Positions 29,209 to 31,219 of a stretch of 31,219 nucleotides of DNA are shown here, piece by piece. Each line of letters begins with the position of its first letter. Position 1 is the stretch's first letter. Origin of the DNA: UMGS172 sp045649545 (lineage in GTDB: Bacteria > Bacillota > Clostridia > Oscillospirales > Acutalibacteraceae); the NCBI GenBank assembly GCA_045649545.1, contig JAZRQE010000063.1:1-31219 (forward strand), given 5' to 3'. Both the position numbers and the translations under genes were made by a program. The notes under the pieces are model-generated. The model worked only from the letters and a program-made list of their open reading frames with translations. It was not told the origin of the DNA and searched no databases.

Positions 29209-29237
29209 ATTATAGCATAAAAGCGGTGGAGGCGCAA
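29209..29237 (-). promoter_or_regulatory. Repeat-borne promoter of the 109-aa gene
   Basis: TTGCGC (29237-29232), 17 bases, TATAAT (29214-29209) with TG before the -10. An inverted pair CACCGC ... GCGGTG brackets the -10 box, and GCGGTG is at the same time the RBS. Confidence 0.75.
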
Positions 29238-29350
29238 TAATTATTCATTATTCATCAGCGAACAAAGTGAGCGACTTCATTCTTCATTATTCATTCGAAA
29301 ATCCGTTTTATTTAATGAATAATGAATGATGAAAAATGAATAATACAAAC
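29211..29350. repeat. Hairpin/fold-back element 2
   Basis: The left edge TATAGCATAAAAGCGGTGG is shared with elements 1, 3 and 4. The body is a fold-back of ATTATTCAT-type repeats: TTCATTATTCATT (about 29281-29294) pairs with AATGAATAATGAA (about 29313-29326). It holds no ORF. Confidence 0.65.
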
Positions 29351-29365
29351 GAAAAAGATGCCGAC

Positions 29366-29854
29366 TTATTCAAAAGAATTCTGAATTGGTTCTGAGAAAT
29401 TCCAACTTACAAGCTTTAATTTATACTGTTCTAGCAATGGTTCTATATCCAAAGAACCCGAGGTAGTGCCACCCAATTCATTCGGTTTTATATAATATAT
29501 GGAGGGCGTCAGTTCTTTGATTTGTGTTATGGATTGGTCGCTCATATAATATTCGGGGAAACCTACACTAACAGCTAATTTTAAATCACCGTCTTCAAGC
29601 AGGACAAGCTCTTCCGCTCCAGAGCTTTTTATATAACCTTTCCATTTTCTGTGTTTGCCAACGCCTTCGTTCCAATCAAAGCCATCAAATTCGCAAACAT
29701 AAACGTCATTTACTGTTATTACCTGACCGTCTATCTCGTATACAATTTCAAACGGAAATTCACTTTCTGTAATTTGCGGTTTGGGTACATCTTCACAGCC
29801 TGAAAAAGTCAACGCGATAAATAAAGAAAACAGTATTGCAATAATCTTTTTTAT
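29366..29854 (-). CDS. Small lipoprotein with a lost or unusual start codon (ATA)
   Basis: Read from 29854 the frame gives xKKIIAILFSLFIALTFSGC, a textbook lipoprotein signal with lipobox LTFSGC, followed by an about 142-residue extracellular part (EDVPKPQITESEFPFEIVYEID...). No ATG, GTG or TTG occurs at the expected place: the codon 5-6 bases after AGGCGGTGG is ATA. A TTG at 29812 lies in the middle of the signal peptide and would destroy it. Either ATA/ATT (or an internal CTG at 29833) is used, or the gene was recently silenced by ATG to ATA. Frame and length are otherwise intact. The function of the soluble part is unknown. Confidence 0.7.
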   Translation of the reverse strand: MKKIIAILFSLFIALTFSGCEDVPKPQITESEFPFEIVYEIDGQVITVNDVYVCEFDGFDWNEGVGKHRKWKGYIKSSGAEELVLLEDGDLKLAVSVGFPEYYMSDQSITQIKELTPSIYYIKPNELGGTTSGSLDIEPLLEQYKLKLVSWNFSEPIQNSFE

Positions 29855-29877
29855 ATCGCCACCGCCTTTCTGAATTT

Positions 29878-29906
29878 ATTATAGCATAAAAGCGGTAATA
29901 AATCAA
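29878..29906 (-). promoter_or_regulatory. Repeat-borne promoter of the lipoprotein gene
   Basis: TTGATT (29906-29901), 17 bases, TATAAT (29883-29878), with the same ACCGCTTTTATGC spacer core as the promoter at 29209-29237. Confidence 0.75.
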
Positions 29907-30046
29907 TGCTAAGCATTGTATATCATCAAAACAAAGTTTTGCATATCATCAATTTCGAAGAAGTTGTATATCATCATTGCGAAAGCGTTTTGATACATGC
30001 TAAAGCGTGATGATGTACCATTGCTTTCGCAATGGATAAAAAATCC
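29878..30046. repeat. Hairpin-array element 3
   Basis: Short palindromes AATGCT-AGCATT, AAAC-GTTTT, ATTTC-GAAGTT, TTGCG-CG and ATTGC-GCAAT are joined by GTATATCATCA or GCATATCATCA linkers. The element ends CAATGGATAAAAA. It is a near copy of element 4, which has two extra units. Confidence 0.85.
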
Positions 30047-30094
30047 TCATTCTAATCGAACATGAATGTTTCGAATTTGAAAGATGATTATTTT

Positions 30095-30775
30095 TTATTT
30101 GTTCAATAGTTGTTTTACTACGGGTTCAAGATGCTCCCAAAATCTATCTGCTATTGCCTGCATACCAATATCACTTGGGTGGTTGAACTTTCCGTGTGTA
30201 TCCTCACGGCTATAAATATCGCTTATATCAATAAATACGTCGCCATATTTTAGAGCTACTGCACGCTTTTCTTCTTCAAGTTTCGGTCTGATATAAAAGC
30301 CCATTGAAAGAAGTACTTTTGCCTTACCGTTGTGACTAAAAAGATTTCTCATATCCTCGTAAGCCTCGCCAAAGGTTTTTGGTGGGTTTTCCATTTCATC
30401 ATATTCTTTAGCAACGTTTGCACCATAGAACATAATTACTATATCGGCATTATAATCTGCCGCCGCCTGATAATCATCCTTAGCTGCTTTTTCAAAGAAC
30501 ATACGCTCGTACTGTGCCACCTGTGCTATACCATACGATACGTTTTTATCATACCTCATTAGTCTTTTTACGAGTAAATGAACATAGTCTTTATCGGCAG
30601 AAGATGCCGCCATACCGCAGTCATTATACCAACCAATTTCCGCTTTGGGCGAGTGCTTGGTTATAGAGTTACCAACAAATAGCACCTTTAGCTTTGCTTG
30701 CTCGTTCTCATAAAGAAACACGTCGCCTTTATTTTGGTTGAATGCTGGAACTATATTTTCTTGAAAGTCTTTCAT
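30095..30775 (-). CDS. SGNH/GDSL-family hydrolase
   Basis: A 226-aa cytosolic hydrolase of the SGNH fold. Block I VLFVGNSIT has the nucleophile S37; block II Gly is in YGIAQ or GWYND; block III is FYGAN with N120; block V is NHPSDIGMQAIADRFW with H199. The Asp normally three residues before that His is Lys196 here, which also occurs in HPGD-type relatives. It is probably a carbohydrate or lipid esterase; the substrate is unknown. The ATG at 30775 is chosen over an ATG 21 bases upstream because GGGGGTAGG lies just before it. Promoter TTGACA-17-TAGTAT is its own. Unlike the two genes downstream it does not use the repeat promoter. Confidence 0.88.
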   Translation of the reverse strand: MKDFQENIVPAFNQNKGDVFLYENEQAKLKVLFVGNSITKHSPKAEIGWYNDCGMAASSADKDYVHLLVKRLMRYDKNVSYGIAQVAQYERMFFEKAAKDDYQAAADYNADIVIMFYGANVAKEYDEMENPPKTFGEAYEDMRNLFSHNGKAKVLLSMGFYIRPKLEEEKRAVALKYGDVFIDISDIYSREDTHGKFNHPSDIGMQAIADRFWEHLEPVVKQLLNK

Positions 30776-30799
30776 AAACCTACCCCCATTTTTCATTTA

Positions 30800-30828
30800 A
30801 TACTACACTAATACCCCATACCTGTCAA
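30800..30828 (-). promoter_or_regulatory. Promoter of the SGNH hydrolase gene
   Basis: Perfect TTGACA (30828-30823), 17 bases, TAGTAT (30805-30800) on the minus strand, about 25 bases before the start codon. Confidence 0.8.
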
Positions 30829-30836
30829 GATTTGGT

Positions 30837-30868
30837 GTCGAAATAGTGCTTTTAAACACTATTTCGAC
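30837..30868. repeat. GTCGAAA-type hairpin
   Basis: A perfect 12-bp stem GTCGAAATAGTG/CACTATTTCGAC (30837-30848 with 30857-30868), loop CTTTTAAA, followed by TTTCTATAA on the plus strand. The same GTCGAAA/TTTCGAC base occurs in element B (16302-16327 and 16448-16469). It may be a terminator, but the T tract is poor in both directions. Confidence 0.6.
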
Positions 30869-30879
30869 TTTCTATAACC

Positions 30880-31114
30880 GTTATCACCGCCCTTGGACTT
30901 AGGATTACATAAAAGCGGTGACAAATCAATGCGGAGCATTGTATATCATCAAAACGAAGTTTTGCATATCATCAATTTCGAAGAAATTGTATATCATCAT
31001 TGCGAAAGCGTTTTGATACACGCTAAAGCGTGATGAGATACAACAACGGCATCGCCGTTGTTGATGATATACACACTGACGTGTGATGATATACCATTGC
31101 TTTCGCAATGGATA
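30880..31114. repeat. Hairpin-array element 4 (expanded copy of element 3)
   Basis: Same order of units as element 3, plus two additional ones (CAACGGC-GCCGTTG and CAC-TGAC-GTG with a GATGATATACA linker) inserted before the last ATTGC-GCAAT unit and the GGATAAAAA end. The -35 TTGATT is kept (30929-30924) but the -10 is decayed to AATCCT. The RBS-like CCAAGGGCGGTGA remains upstream of nothing. Confidence 0.85.
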
Positions 31115-31178
31115 AAAACCACTAGTTCAACTAGTGGTTTACACCACCCCTAGAAGGGGTGATTACTGGCGAAGCCCC
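31115..31178. repeat. Cluster of three palindromes at the window edge
   Basis: AACCACTAGTT/AACTAGTGGTT (31117-31139), CACCCCT/AGGGGTG (31144-31160) and GCCCCT/AGGGGC (31175-31189 region) follow one another. Such a close row of imperfect palindromes can be the subterminal part of an IS200/IS605-type element, but the window ends before any transposase. Confidence 0.45.
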
Positions 31179-31219
31179 TAAAAGGGGCCTCTGATGTTTA
31201 GCAACGCATTACTTTTTCG

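Noticed and set aside
29890..31100. Hairpin arrays as a CRISPR locus
   Set aside because: Linkers of about 11 bases and palindromes of variable sequence do not give equal repeats of 24-37 bases with unique spacers of similar length, and no cas gene is present.
28550..31114. Integron-like gene cassette array with attC sites
   Set aside because: Elements are multi-hairpin chains without the R and L box consensus (GTTRRRY), there is no integrase, and genes carry their own promoters.

Overview
The window looks like a piece of chromosome from a low-GC, spore-forming Clostridia, most like an uncultured gut Oscillospiraceae/Ruminococcaceae member. The reasons are the dnaG-rpoD-trmK block, a spoIIR gene, AGGAGG-type ribosome binding sites, frequent TTG starts, and many -35/-10 promoters with 17-base spacers. 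This is inference from gene content; no 16S gene is present.

Layout. 1-1.7 kb: tRNA-Ser(GGA), an unexplained structured stretch and a sodium:neurotransmitter-symporter-family transporter. 1.7-9.3 kb, minus strand: the housekeeping run dnaG, rpoD, TIGR03905, an unknown gene, a DUF1858 redox protein, trmK, rqcH and a TIM-barrel sugar isomerase/epimerase, with a separately promoted 81-aa protein after it. 9.4-14.5 kb, minus strand: yigZ, rpmE, then the operon PHP phosphatase, Lrp regulator, aminotransferase, ispE, spoIIR. 14.6-19.6 kb: a cation/proton antiporter, a YitT protein, a secreted lipoprotein esterase and a tiny desulforedoxin-like protein, separated by large fold-back DNA elements. 19.6-21.9 kb: a CsoR repressor with its own operator, then a marR-degV-gtrA operon with two matching MarR-type operators. 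22-23.9 kb: a TetR regulator divergent from two membrane proteins. 23.9-26.6 kb: the ferrous-iron operon feoA-feoB-FeoB-associated protein, with three copies of one palindromic operator. 26.9-28.5 kb: a divergent Xre regulator/two-gene membrane module with paired operators. 28.5-31.2 kb: small secreted or lipid-anchored proteins and an SGNH hydrolase, separated by arrays of short hairpins.

Most notable signals: (1) a family of hairpin-array repeats with a GTATATCATCA-type linker, one edge of which supplies a promoter and RBS to consecutive small genes; (2) two clear long-inverted-repeat elements of about 275 bp plus a third hairpin-dense patch; (3) a lipoprotein gene with an intact signal peptide but no ordinary start codon (ATA where ATG is expected); (4) a perfect 11-bp stem that sequesters the spoIIR ribosome binding site; (5) the uncharacterised Xre/tail-anchored/multi-pass membrane module; (6) a membrane protein ending in synuclein-like 11-residue repeats; (7) two small Cys-rich genes under 60 codons that are easily missed.
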